Shown here in pieces: positions 1 to 11,265 of a DNA stretch of 64,000 nucleotides (positions are counted from its first letter, which is position 1; each line of letters opens with the position of its first letter). Source of the DNA: Sycobia sp. Sy_11 (taxonomy: Eukaryota; Arthropoda; Insecta; Hymenoptera; Epichrysomallidae); NCBI GenBank assembly GCA_018907035.1, contig JACCIC010000212.1, positions 537,501 through 601,500 on the forward strand. The letters are read 5' to 3'. The notes under the pieces were generated by a model that was not told where the DNA came from, made no database searches, and saw nothing but the letters and a program-made list of their open reading frames with translations. The translations under genes were made by a program, and so were the position numbers.

Positions 1-1704
1 TAATCAGGAGTCGGCGCGCCAATTTTTCAGATCTTCGTGTAGTTAATTATTGTCGCGGGGGATCGACCGACGTCTTCTTCCATTTTTCTTCTCCCTCTCG
101 CTCGCTGAATCTCTCTCTCTCTCTCTCTCTCATCCTCAAGAGTCCCACCGACGGGATCCGTGTGCCGTACAATCAAGCGAGATGTCAAGCAGGACGCGCG
201 ACTCCGTCCCGTCTGTCGCACCGTCGAATAATGCCCGGGAAAAATTAGGACGCTCGAGTTGCTTTTCTCGATGGCTAATTATTGCTGACTTAATTTCGCA
301 AGGAGCTGTTGGGACGTACGTTAGGAAGGGATTAGCGGCGTGATTTTCTTCATTACGTTGTGTCTTTGTGAAGTCTGTCGAGGCACTGTCATTTCTTGCA
401 TTACGAATTTATGACGTTAATAACGTATAAATACATACTGAATTGATACGGGACTATATACATTTATGAATTGTACTCATGTCGATTTTTGTGAATTAAA
501 TTAATAAATATGATTATCGGTCTTACAGTGATTGTACAATAATATATTATACGAATATAATGACAGTCAGACTGTCCTTGTTTCTAATCAACATGTAGAT
601 TCTGAAATGGAAATTACTACTAAACAATAGAAATAAATTAAATGAAATATTAAATAATGATCTATTTTAATTGTTAATTATTATATTAGTAATTTAACGA
701 AATTCATTGATCTGGCGCTTCATTCGAATTTGTTTTTGAAATGATTTTTCAAGTACAATATCGAACTCTTTATTAGTAATAAATCCGGAAATACGCATTT
801 TTATACTGTATCGACATAAATTTCATCACCAGTATAGATTATTGCGCAATGGTTTTAAATCAATCGTTGGATGCTAGTCTTTACAATTGCTGAAAGAATA
901 TTTTATAATTTATGCAAACCATTATGCAATTAGAGAATGTAAGAAATTTTTTGCATCCGGAACGATAAAAAAATAACTTTCTCGAGAATTATACGATGCA
1001 AAATTAAAGTATATAAATGAAAGTTTCGTTTGAATTTTATTTAATACTTAGTCAGACGTTTTTCTTGCGGCATGCGATTTTTCACAAGTGTCCTTTTAGT
1101 TTCTAGTATGATTATTGACGTTATATACGGTAAAAATCGGATATTTTGCAATTACAGTAAAAAATAATGAACATTGAAATTTTATGTTTGTATATTAAAA
1201 GCAAGATTGTTTTTTGTTTATATTTATTAATAATATTATTATACTCGAGCTATAATCAGATCTAACATATCCATAAATCAATTAGTATGAGTTTGAACAA
1301 GTTAAAAGTGTAATTCGAACTCTCCTCAATTTGAATAAATTTGATTTCGTACCGAATTCAAAAGGATATATAGAAAATAGTTTGTTAAACATTTTAAATC
1401 ATACTGAGCGTTTCTAAGGCAAGAAAAAAAATTACATTTTATTAACCAATTTATATTAACCAATCATTTATATGAATTGATACTGAGGAATAATAGTTGT
1501 TACGTTTATACTATTTGCAAAAGATTACACAATCTAAAATTTTAAAAAATTTCTACCTCTTTCGAGCCACGAAGCATCCAAATTATGCAATTGCTATAAT
1601 TATACCACTAAGCAGCTTAACCTTCGTAATTCTTTTTGTTTTCTGTTTTTTTTTTTTTTGGGTGTCCTTACATGTTTCGGATTCTCGCCCATTTGACCAA
1701 ACAG
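1..1704. other. Upstream non-coding stretch, protease first exon not found
   Basis: This stretch is mostly AT-rich and has a short (CT)n tract near its left edge. I looked for a signal-peptide exon (ATG, hydrophobic run, GT donor) that could splice to the acceptor at 1704 and found none. The frame of the protease exon does stay open upstream of the acceptor through a T-rich, phenylalanine-rich stretch. It has no ATG there, and it runs through a typical polypyrimidine tract, so I read it as intron. The true first exon is either a very short one I missed or lies to the left of the window. Confidence 0.6.
110..131. repeat. (CT)n microsatellite
   Basis: An uninterrupted CT dinucleotide run of about 11 units. 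Confidence 0.9.
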
Positions 1705-2229
1705 GAGGCGGTCCTGCCGAGCCGCGGGCCAACGGAAAGCTGAGCGCGCCGGACGGCCGCTACCCGTATCAGGCGGCCCTGAAACGCAGATCCAAGTTCT
1801 TGTGCGGCGCGTCCGTAATTAATGATCGCTGGCTGCTGACCGCCGCGCATTGCGCCAAACTGTAATGCCACGGATATATAGAGAAAGACACCCCACCCCT
1901 CCCCCGTCCGCCCCCGCATCCTCGAATAAAACACAACAGGCCTACCCGATCGTTGATCATCAGCCCGTTTTTTTACCGTTGCAGAGTCGGCGCGCCCAAG
2001 GACGCGAGCGTCCTTGTCGGCACTAACAAAGTCAGCGGCGCCGGGGGCGCCATATACCGAGTCGGTCGTCTGGTGCAGCACGAGGATTACGTGAGTATTT
2101 GGCTCGTCATTAGGTAGTTTGGGGTATTTCGCGTGTCCGGGAGGCCGGAGTGGGGGTAAATGATTAATTTGATATTATATAAGCTAAATAGGGTCGCAGT
2201 AGATCGTGAAACGACTCATATTGGATATT

Positions 2230-2319
<90 letters not shown>

Positions 2320-3775
2320 GTATTTATTTATTTGAAATTGAACAGATTATCGTGAAATTTTTTTTTGAAAATTTAATAAAAATGAATAACGAATTATTCT
2401 TTTAATCCTTTCTTTATTAAGATTAGTAAATAAGCAAGTACGATAATACATTTCACATAATCTTATCAATGCCCATTCGTCACTCTACTATCATAATATA
2501 GTATTACTGAAATATTATAATTCTTCTGTTGAAGGTTTTATATAGATTTATTTCTCGTTGTTACATCAAAAAGTTCATCTGAACATTCCTTGACATGATA
2601 TAAAGTGCAAAATATCATGACATCATATTTGTGCTTATTGCATAAAAAATTTAGCAATATATTCCATAGAACTCCGTGATCCAAAGCCTCACGTAGCGCA
2701 CGCTTTTGCGTGAGCTAAGTAATTCATTATTTCACGGTGTGATAATTTATTGACTTACGTGATAATCTTATGAATATCGTTTGTTAATTACGAAAATTAC
2801 TCTGTAATGTTTCTATATAATAATGAGGAGTCGAATAAGTAAACCTAAAAAATTATAGCATGCAAATAAAATATTTATTTACACTGTTGTAATAGACATT
2901 CTTTTTAATATTTTTTTTATTAAACTTAATATTAATAGAAGAACATTGTATTTAAAATTATTAATCACAGGATCGCAACATACAATTATTTATTTTATTT
3001 AAAAATATCTTGTTTTTTCATTTGCTATTGTTTATTGTAAATTGCGCGAAGAAACTACAGAACCATTTTCAGAAAATAATAACATCTTTTATATTACAAG
3101 TAAACACGTAGTTTCATTCATAATGATCTAATAAAAATCGAAAAATGAATCTCATTTACAGGACAAGGATTACGTGCACGCCAACGATATCGCCCTGATT
3201 CGCGTTTCCGGCAAAATCGCATTCAGCGAGAAGGTGCAGCCCGTCAAGCTGCCAAACGACGACTCTGACAATTACGAAAATCTAACCGCAATTTTAACCG
3301 GCTGGGGAACTTTCGCGGTAAGTGACGCGTCGCAATACACTGCATATTATAGCAAGTGGATCGATCGAACGGCGCAGTTCCGTTCCTATTAATGAGGCAC
3401 TGTTACACAGGTGAGGCCTCATGTCAAGGAAAATCTGAAGCACACGAAGGTGCGTGTCATCAATCGGGACCGATGCGCGAGGGAGTGGAAAGTGGCCAGG
3501 GGGCGCGATATCATCGACAGCCATCTTTGCACGTATGGGGAATACGAGAAAAACACTGCCGCATGCGTACGTATTGCGACGTATGAATTTCTGGTCACAC
3601 GCACAAACACACATTGAATTTTACATGCTTGATACAGGGTTATTCAGGCGGTCCGCTGGTTTCTGATGGTGTACAGATTGGCATTATATCGTTTGCCTGG
3701 AGAGATCTGCCCGACATATATACGCGAATATCGAGTTATCTGCCGTGGATTAGGAGGCATACCGCCGACCAATGA
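1705..3775 (+). CDS. Chymotrypsin-like serine protease (S1 family), 5' end missing, atypical active-site surroundings
   Basis: Five exons join in frame: 1705-1861, 1985-2090, 3162-3317, 3411-3566 and 3638-3775 (stop TGA at 3773). Donors are GTAATG, GTGAGT, GTAAGT and GTACGT; every acceptor ends in CAG. The product is about 236 residues, a full S1 domain without its signal peptide. Visible landmarks are the N-terminal APDGRYPYQ segment, CGAS with Cys42, LLTAAHC (catalytic His57, Cys58), NDIALIRV (Asp102), TGWGTF, the Cys168 and Cys182 positions, YSGGPL (Ser195) and [14 protein letters not shown]1 enzymes are usually secreted and cut peptide bonds in digestion or immune cascades. Oddities: the IVGG activation terminus reads ANGK; GDSGG reads GYSGG with one residue missing after Cys191; Gly216 is Ala; the 220 loop is shortened and lacks Cys220. 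The triad is intact, but normal zymogen activation looks impossible. It could be an active non-canonical enzyme, a non-catalytic homologue or an early pseudogene; no stop or frameshift is seen. Confidence 0.9.
1862..1984 (+). other. Intron 1 of the protease gene
   Basis: A 123-bp GT-AG intron with a C/T-rich right half ending in TTGCAG. It splits a Leu codon (CT + A) just after the His57 motif. The spliced phase restores the conserved [14 protein letters not shown] segment. Confidence 0.85.
2091..3161 (+). other. Intron 2 of the protease gene
   Basis: A GT-AG intron of about 1.07 kb in phase 0, between the GRLVQHEDY and [12 protein letters not shown] segments. It is AT-rich and carries a compound (CA)n-(TA)n microsatellite near its 5' end and a short GC-rich hairpin around 2688-2714. 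No coding signal is seen in it. Confidence 0.85.
2231..2315. repeat. Compound (CA)20-(TA)21 microsatellite
   Basis: About 20 CA units (2231-2270) are followed, after a TG step, by about 21 TA units (2274-2315), all inside protease intron 2. Confidence 0.95.
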
Positions 3776-3868
3776 CAGAAGAGGAAAATGGACGTTTAAC
3801 GTTTATTTGCTGGAACTCTTAGGCTGTGATAAAATTCTTTTATGTATTAAAATTAGGTGTTAAAAACC

Positions 3869-3874
3869 AATAAA
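3869..3874 (+). terminator. Polyadenylation signal AATAAA
   Basis: A canonical AATAAA lies 94 nt after the protease stop codon. It is followed by T-rich sequence, which fits cleavage shortly downstream. Confidence 0.65.
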
Positions 3875-4251
3875 AATGAACCTTTTCTCATACTTCTGAT
3901 AATTATTATTTATTACGTTTTTCTAAAACTACGTATTATATAGAAGTTACAATGTAATTGCGTATTACAGATATTATTTCACTCTCCGATCACGTGGAAA
4001 TTTAAAGTCCATTCTGACAAATCTGGCTCTCGCCCGAGGGGTTCAAAACTTTTGGAAAGAAAAATTAATGAACTCCGAGAGCCTTCGTAATTCATGCGCA
4101 GAATACATCGGAAATCCTCGAAATGCATTTTACCTGCTCCCCCGGAAATCGAGTGGTGAATATACAAAATGCAAGTTCATGCGTTTATTTTCTAAAATAT
4201 CAAGGGGAAAAATTGCAGTCATTTGCGTTACCGGACCGACCGAACTTCCCG

Positions 4252-4253
<2 letters not shown>

Positions 4254-4299
<46 letters not shown>
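4254..4299. repeat. (CT)23 microsatellite
   Basis: A CT run of about 23 units, continuing imperfectly to about 4310. Confidence 0.95.
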
Positions 4300-4305
<6 letters not shown>

Positions 4306-5006
4306 TCACTCTTCCGAAATTCAGAGCCGCGAAACGAGAGGTCCGCGTTTGCAACAAGATAGACTAATAGACTTACGCTTGCCGTATTCCGACCGCCGTA
4401 GATAAAAAGATGGGTGCAAAGCGGGAGATAGATGGGTAAACAGTGTGGGGGGGGGGCGATTACAGAGAGTCGTAAAAGCACTTTGCAACTTTACGACGTT
4501 TGCGCGATTGCCAATGCCAGCGTGGAAAATTCGCGTACAAGTGCCGACAGTTTCGGATTTGCCCTTTTTATTTTATTGTTAATTTAGTATCGGATCGTTG
4601 TTAACGTTTCCTCGTTGATCCGTTTAGATAGGGATAAGAAACAGGGCGGTTGAGTCTTAAAATTAAGGAAATGAAAAAAAAAAATTCGTTTCAGTAATCA
4701 CTGTATGTGATCAATTGTAATACTCGGTATGGTTATATATTTACTTCGCCTTTTATATTTCAGAGGTAAAAAAACAGTGAAATCTGAAAAACAATAAACC
4801 TTATTATTGTACGCGTGCTAGGTATAATAATAAATATGGATGTTTCGTAGAGGCAGAAGATTTCGTTGATATTAAATTTGTTTCCCGTAGGAAGGAATAT
4901 CGAAGTAAAAATTTCTGGTGAATATTAAAAATGACATAAATAACTCTATAGAAATTTATTTAATGTTTGTATATCTATAGATATGGATTTTCGGAAATCA
5001 AATATA

Positions 5007-5385
5007 GAGGTTGTCCGAAAAATTCAGGTAATTGTATACTTTCCTGTATTTTTCTTTATTCACATATTTTCTTCACTTAGTAAGTTAAAGACAACTTTAT
5101 TAGTTGGCATTACATTTGGCACTCAAAAATCTTTTTTTCTTCATTAAATACTTTTCAATAGCAATTTTTTATAATAATTATTATTTATTCTAATGACTTC
5201 ATAAGAAAATCTTATGTTCCAAGTAGAACGCTCAAATGTTAAATTTTTTTTCTTTAAATTTCAGTTTCTTTCAAATCAGCTACCAAAAGTAGAAATTACT
5301 ATTCGGAAAAACCATTTAAATTTATATGAACTTTAAGGATGAGATCAAATCAAAGGATGGCATTCAACCCATTGCTGAAGAGCAC
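5007..5385 (-). pseudogene. Possible mariner-like transposase 3' end with terminal repeat
   Basis: Read on the minus strand, the left edge carries AATTTTTCGGACAACC (bases 5010-5025), which resembles mariner 3' terminal inverted repeats that end in GGACAACC. Further along, QWVECHP (about 5353-5380) followed by a frame-broken DLISS resembles the W-E-(V)-L-P-H-P-P-Y-S-P-D-L-A-P-S segment of mariner transposases. It is then followed by stop-riddled AT-rich sequence of about the right length. The other terminal repeat was not found. The likeness is short and decayed; this is a plausible relic, not a firm call. Confidence 0.4.
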
Positions 5386-5854
5386 AAAATTTTTTATTTT
5401 CCTAATTTCTTTTATAGTATATGTCTTTATTGAGAACGTCATAATATTATTGTAGGCCAACTGTTCACTCCTTATGCTGTACATTTTTTTTAATAAGTTC
5501 GAAATGCACTGGCGACAATTTTCATGTCATCGTACTTCCATCATTATATTCGTCCAAGTCGAAATAACAAACTCCAAATTCGCATATGACAGTAATGTCG
5601 TTTACTTTTATAGAAACTCCGCGAAAAGAAAAAACCGTTCAAAGGGGCGCGCAGCGAACAAAGTATCGACAAAAAAAAAGAATAATCGTGAGAAATACAC
5701 GGTACTACAATTCCCATTCCAAAAGCTGAGATCAAATTCCATTTCGGATTGGCGTGTGATGGCACGGCGAGCAAATCGTTCTCCGGCAGCTTCATCATTG
5801 CGTTGGATTTTGCGAAACAACGCCCCACGCGCGCACCTCTAAATCTTATATTCT

Positions 5855-5856
<2 letters not shown>

Positions 5857-5920
<64 letters not shown>
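5857..5920. repeat. (TA)32 microsatellite
   Basis: A TA run of about 32 units. It separates AT-rich from more GC-rich sequence. Confidence 0.95.
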
Positions 5921-5922
<2 letters not shown>

Positions 5923-6981
5923 AAGTGTCTGCTCATGCGGGGCGAAATAACCCGTCGAGGGCCATTACGTACATACGGATTGGATGCGCGGCTGTCGATT
6001 TTATCACGCAGCCACGTCCGCGGGCGGCCACGGCAGGAGGAACGGGGGAAGCACGATAACGTTCCCCGGGAAACATGAGGCGGAGACGTATTTTCCCGTT
6101 GTAAGAGGTCGGCTGGAGAAGCTGCGAAATTCGACGAATTCGGGAAGACGTCGGGAGCGTTTGTTTATAAGTGGCGCGATTATTAAGTTTCCGCTGGTGG
6201 AAATAGGGGCGCTGAGGCAGTATATGAGTTTTTCCAGCAGATCTTTCTCAAAATTGATGTGCAAAAAAATGCTTTCGACCGTACGTACAATTTATCTACT
6301 GAAATGTAATTTTTGTTTATCAATATTTTTTATATGCTTATGTGCCGCGTGTTATATTTTATTTTACGGAAAGTAAATACAAATATACCCGGGTATATTC
6401 TGACTATTCGTTCGCAATTAGGGTTAGTCTCCCAGTACCGGGCACCACCCTTAATGTGGCCTTCTCACACTACGTGACAAACCGCTCCATTCACAAGTGT
6501 ATAAGAAAACTTGCTGTCGACGTAATTCTTTTTCTGCACGAAAAGTTACATAAACAATCTGTTTCATCTAAAAGCTAAGAAGTAAATATTTAGTAAAGAA
6601 CGTAAAGAATCCGCCAAATTATTGTGAAAATAAAAAATATAAAATATTTAAGTCAAGATCAAATGAACCTATTATTCACATAAAATACTTGAATAAATTA
6701 TTCAATGAACGATAGCAAGAATATGGCGTAACCACTTCCGAAAAAGATGAGAATGCCATTAGTTCAGCCGACTAATGACAAAGTTTAGTAATGCGAGTAA
6801 AAGACTGATGTCTACCAATCGAGATAGTTAACATTATTCCTTAGAATGAAAGAGGACTATTGGGATTAAAAAATAGGCTTTAACCTTACAAACACCACTG
6901 AGTATTGGAATATTTTTTTCTCTAACAATTTTCTTCAACAATTCCCCACTATTGTTTGTATATATTATAATATAGACAAAT

Positions 6982-7001
6982 GCATATATTATAATATATG
7001 C
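6982..7001. repeat. Perfect 20-bp palindrome
   Basis: GCATATATTATAATATATGC equals its own reverse complement. A near copy (GTATATATTATAATATAG) sits just upstream at about 6957-6974. Confidence 0.8.
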
Positions 7002-7931
7002 CTCATAGTTTATTTGGCACTGCTATCTTTACACTTCCAAGACAAATGAATCCGAAACTCCTCACATTTATAGGCACCGTCGAAAATTCATCAGGAGATC
7101 ACAGGCGGAATGTGAATTTATTCATTGCAATTTCTATTTTCAATTAATTCGTTTTATTTAGAACGCTTTATAGATTAATCCACCTTAGAGAGACAATCCT
7201 GTCGATCAAGAAGTGATAATAATCGATGTCTATTCTAAAACTGTGATCGATCAGGTAGAGAGAATTTAAATTTGTATGTAGTCGATAATAGGATACAATT
7301 CCAACAGGCCATGGAAATGGGCGACTTATTTTATATTATGTCCATACCAACATTTCCATCTTCATCGTCCTAGGGTATGGAAAAAATTTGTCGCGATATA
7401 CTTTTAAGACATAACCCCATCGCCTTGATCATAACTTTTCATTCGTTTTTCCTTTTCTTTTTTTTTTCGTCGTGTTGAAATCGATAGTTATTCCGAAAAA
7501 AAAGTGTTCGCACCACCGTTAACCTCGACGCCTCGATATCGGCGTCTACGTTTCATTTCCCTGCCGTATAAACAAAGTGCGCGCTGTTGTTAAAATCCGA
7601 GAGAGGCGTATAATCCTTTGCCGTTTTCATAACCCACAGTAAAAGCTTCGCTAATAAAACTGAAGAGCACGCGCGGGTCAACAAATAAGGAGATTCCGAA
7701 GCGGGGGAAAAGGCACGGATCGCGAGATCCTCGAGGTGGGGTTGGGGGTTGGCGGGGGTATGTAAAAGTCAGCATCCAATTAAGCAGGCGGGAGGATAAT
7801 ATCGGGGGGCGGAGGCAAGGCACGAGGTTGAATAGAGGGTCTAATGGGCTTCTAACTCCACCCCTGTCCACCCGCGTGGTTTACAACTTTACAACCCATA
7901 AAGCCGCGCGGTCGCGCTTAGCTCGAAGCTC

Positions 7932-7941
7932 GGGAATTTCC
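7932..7941. promoter_or_regulatory. kappaB-type site GGGAATTTCC
   Basis: GGGAATTTCC matches the Rel/NF-kappaB consensus (GGGRNNYYCC) that Dorsal, Dif and Relish recognise in insects. A single match can arise by chance and no target promoter is visible nearby. Confidence 0.25.
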
Positions 7942-7964
7942 AGGAAAGCGCCCTTTACCCTTTT

Positions 7965-7965
<1 letters not shown>

Positions 7966-8012
<47 letters not shown>
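7966..8012. repeat. (TCTG)n-(TC)n microsatellite
   Basis: About three TCTG units run into about 18 TC units. Confidence 0.95.
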
Positions 8013-8016
<4 letters not shown>

Positions 8017-8345
8017 ACTCCCTCGCCCTGTCGATGGCCGGCTTTACGGTCCTGCGGAGCTCTGGCCAAGCAGTCAGCGATAGCGCACGAACTGCCGCCT
8101 GCGTCGCAGTGTAGTAGGTCTGTCGGGGGTCGGGGGAGGGGCGGGGCAATGACGTGCGATCCTTTTTATTGCTTATTGTTTTCACGGCTCGCGCGCGGCC
8201 CCGCGTGGAGACGCGGCACTGCGTAGAGCGGAATTCGAGGGGTGATGGATGAAACTGCAGGTCGCTTTTCTCGGAATGAAGTGCGGGGGGTGGGAGGGGG
8301 ATGGGGAACCGGCACGAGAGCCATCGCGGGTGAATGGCGTTTGAT

Positions 8346-11265
8346 TCATAGTATTTCGGGATGAAATTTTGGCGAAGGAGCTATATAATGTTTTATGGTG
8401 TTTGCTTTTATGTTGCTGTGTTATTTGTACAGCTGAAAAGTCCATCGCTGCCTCTCTTCTGTTCGAATTTTCGAAAGTTTTTAAAGTAAATCATATAAGA
8501 TTTTTTTCTGAGAAATATTGTATACTTTTCGAGAATTTTCAGTGAAAAAAAAATAAAATATGCAGATTTTCTAAAGAGATCACATTCTATCTTTTAATTC
8601 ATAAAGAATAAGTCATGATAAAAAATTAAAGGTAATAAAAATCTTTATGACAAATAATGGTTATGATGATTTTGTTATTGATAATCTAATCTGTAGAAAG
8701 CGACTTAAAATCACTTCAGAAACATTTTTGTTATTCCTAATTCAATAAAAGTTTCTTATCATTTCATTAATTCTGTATTTTTAGCAATTGAAGAATTTCT
8801 ATTCATTTAAAACATTTACTAGCTAAGAATGATACTTGTTAACAATCAGAAGGAAATCAATTATATGGAAAAAAGTTGAGTTTATAATTTTTTTCGGCAG
8901 AAACTGCTACGCGATTTATGTTAGGCTCAACTAGATGTTCATTAAACAAAATATTTAATGAACATATGATACTTGTCGAACATGATCAGAAAACTATATA
9001 TAATAATCATATAAATAATGATCATAATTGAGATCTTATGTATGACAGAGTATATTAGATAATATCAAAAAATGTATAAGACCGGACGATTTCAAAAACA
9101 TATCACTAATGATATGACGAAATTCTAGATCTTGTTATTATTACAATTATTATATACTATTAGAATTGATCATCTAAGAATTAAACGCGATTAAAGACTA
9201 CGATTGATTTTTTATATTATTCTTATTTATTTCTTCACTATGTATTTTTCATTTAGAATGGCGTAATTGCCGAACCTGTTGTCTAAGAATAAAATTCTGT
9301 AATTTTTGAAAGCATCATAAGTGTCATTAGTTTAATTTAATATTATTTTATTAAAATGTTTCATAAAGTGTATGGCCATCTATTATTAATTAAATTCAAT
9401 AATTTAAACATGGATATAACGTGCAAGCAACAAAGTCTTAGAATTGGTTTATCGTAGATCTTGATTTATTATTATTTGACGATCACAAGTGCCTAGATTC
9501 GAATAAAGATGGGCGGGTGATCATGAGGATGCTATAAAAAACTGTAATTAAATTAAATTTTTACTATTAACACTGAGACTCGGGCTAATATTATGACCAG
9601 ATATGCAATAAAAATGAAATACTTCGCTTGCGAGCCTCTATAAAGAGATTAACGAATAGCTGTTTGCTATAATGTTAAGCGGTGGATTAAAAATCTCGAT
9701 TAAAGCAGCCCGAAATTAATTACCACGATCTCAAACATTATACATGCGCCGTTGAGTCGATGAGATTTTAATTATTATTTTCTACGCGCACAGTTATTAA
9801 TGCGCGTAAATCGAAATTATAGAGCGGCGTGGAGGATGAATTAGTTTTGAGGGGGAGGGACGAGCCGAACCGAGGCGAATTCGGCAGGCGAGGGACGATT
9901 GCGGTCGGTCTGTAAATCAATGGGCGATGATTTGTTGATTGGTTTTCGGGATGTGGTTTAGCTTTATCAGGATGTATTGACTTTAAATGGGGGCTTCACT
10001 CCGGACTGTGGGCATTTCCTAAAAGCATTACGAAGAATTTAATTCATTATGATTTTTATCGTAGTTTACATTCAGAACGCGGATTGCGCATATGCAGGTA
10101 CACTTAATTAAATATCCTTAACCCCTCGAAGGGATATTAAATTTTTAACTAATTATTTGAAAGTTTATAGTATTTAAATTGAAGAAGGCCAGATATTATA
10201 CTAATATTTAGTTAACTTAAATTTGTTGAAATCTCTGATAAATGTAAACATGCATTTGAAGCATTAAGTTTATATTGAAAAGTTTGTAAATTATACTAGT
10301 GTTTAAGTTACTCAGATTTGTTAAAATTTCCGTTAAAGATAAATATGTGTGATGTTTGAGTTGACATTTCGTTCTAAAGTCACATAGGAGATTTTTGATT
10401 GTTTAAGTTAAAGATGTAAACGCGCTCTTTCTGCGGATAAGCGTCCTTTCAAATCTCAATCCCTGCATTTTTCCATGAAGGTTTAAAATGTTCTTGTGTA
10501 ATTTTGTTTTACTGATAAATATTACAAGTTGCTTTACAGAATATATGCTTTTCAAAGTATTTTCTTTTTTCAATATACTCACGCAATTCATTGCAGACGA
10601 AAATCGAATCAGTGTGAATACTCACCTGAAATAGAAATGAAAATCAGTAAATTACGTTACTGCCAAGTAAAGTTTCTATTGCTACATTAAATTATCGAAA
10701 TTTTCATCAGGCTCATTATATACTCAAGATTATATGATGCATACATTTACGCAATACTGTATATATATAATAGCATTTTATATGGATGGATTTTTCGTTT
10801 CCATAAATAATATCAAGAGCATGCTTTATCGATTGCAAAGAAATTTTGTAACAATCGGATTCAGTGCGGGGGAGTAGCTCGTACGTTAAAATATTTTTAA
10901 AATATTACAATCGATTAAACAGGGGAGTGATGAAACTATAGAAGTGACTCGATCAGACATTGTCCGAATTTCGCGAGCAACCTCAGTTGATACACAGGTC
11001 AATCTACGTTTCGCTTCCTGCGCAAATAATCAAAGCCAATCGAGTTGTTTTTCAAAAAATTTGTGACCCCGGTGTATCGTTATGTTTAGCATAGTAAATG
11101 AGGTCAATCAAACTTCTGGAGAAGATTCACATTCAATAAATCCATCTCGATGGAGTTTCTCCAAGCCCCGTCCCATCGAATTCTCCCAATACGAGCATCG
11201 AAATAATAATATTCTTCCGAGTCCGGAAACCCGTGCAGGATTGGCCCTTCGTCGAAAATTAACAT
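8346..11265. other. AT-rich gene-free stretch
   Basis: A long AT-rich stretch with a mildly GC-richer patch at about 9780-9960 that contains several AATTA and GGATTA motifs. A perfect 12-bp-arm hairpin is annotated separately. No coding region, RNA gene or mobile element was recognised. Confidence 0.5.
8935..8965. repeat. Perfect hairpin, 12-bp arms, 7-nt loop
   Basis: ATGTTCATTAAA (8935-8946) is the exact reverse complement of TTTAATGAACAT (8954-8965), with loop CAAAATA. It is AT-rich, so a chance origin is possible, but the arms are unusually long and perfect. Confidence 0.7.

Larger units (their letters stand above)
3776..5000. other. Protease 3' UTR and downstream intergenic sequence
   Basis: The first ~100 bases are the likely 3' UTR. 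The rest is AT-rich to mixed, with one long (CT)n tract. Open frames across the CT tract only encode Leu-Ser or Arg-Glu dipeptide runs, and I do not accept them as genes. Confidence 0.6.
5386..7550. other. AT-rich non-coding stretch
   Basis: This stretch is AT-rich apart from a mixed segment at about 5930-6240 beside the long (TA)n tract. Its open frames are short, lack splice context and are not recognised. A perfect 20-bp AT palindrome lies at 6982-7001. Bases 7199-7255 hold a weak inverted repeat around CCTGTCGATCA / TGATCGATCAGG. Confidence 0.5.
7551..8345. other. CpG-rich GC island with G-quadruplex-like runs and (CT)n
   Basis: GC-rich sequence with frequent CpG. It holds G-run clusters at 7738-7758, 8125-8146 and 8285-8306, a (TCTG)n-(TC)n tract and a consensus kappaB-type site. 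Open frames on both strands are driven by composition. It may be a regulatory element or an unseen promoter; no coding content is supported. Confidence 0.5.

Noticed and set aside
1497..1704. Hydrophobic N-terminal extension of the protease as its signal peptide
   Set aside because: No ATG in frame and the stretch is the polypyrimidine tract of a good splice acceptor.
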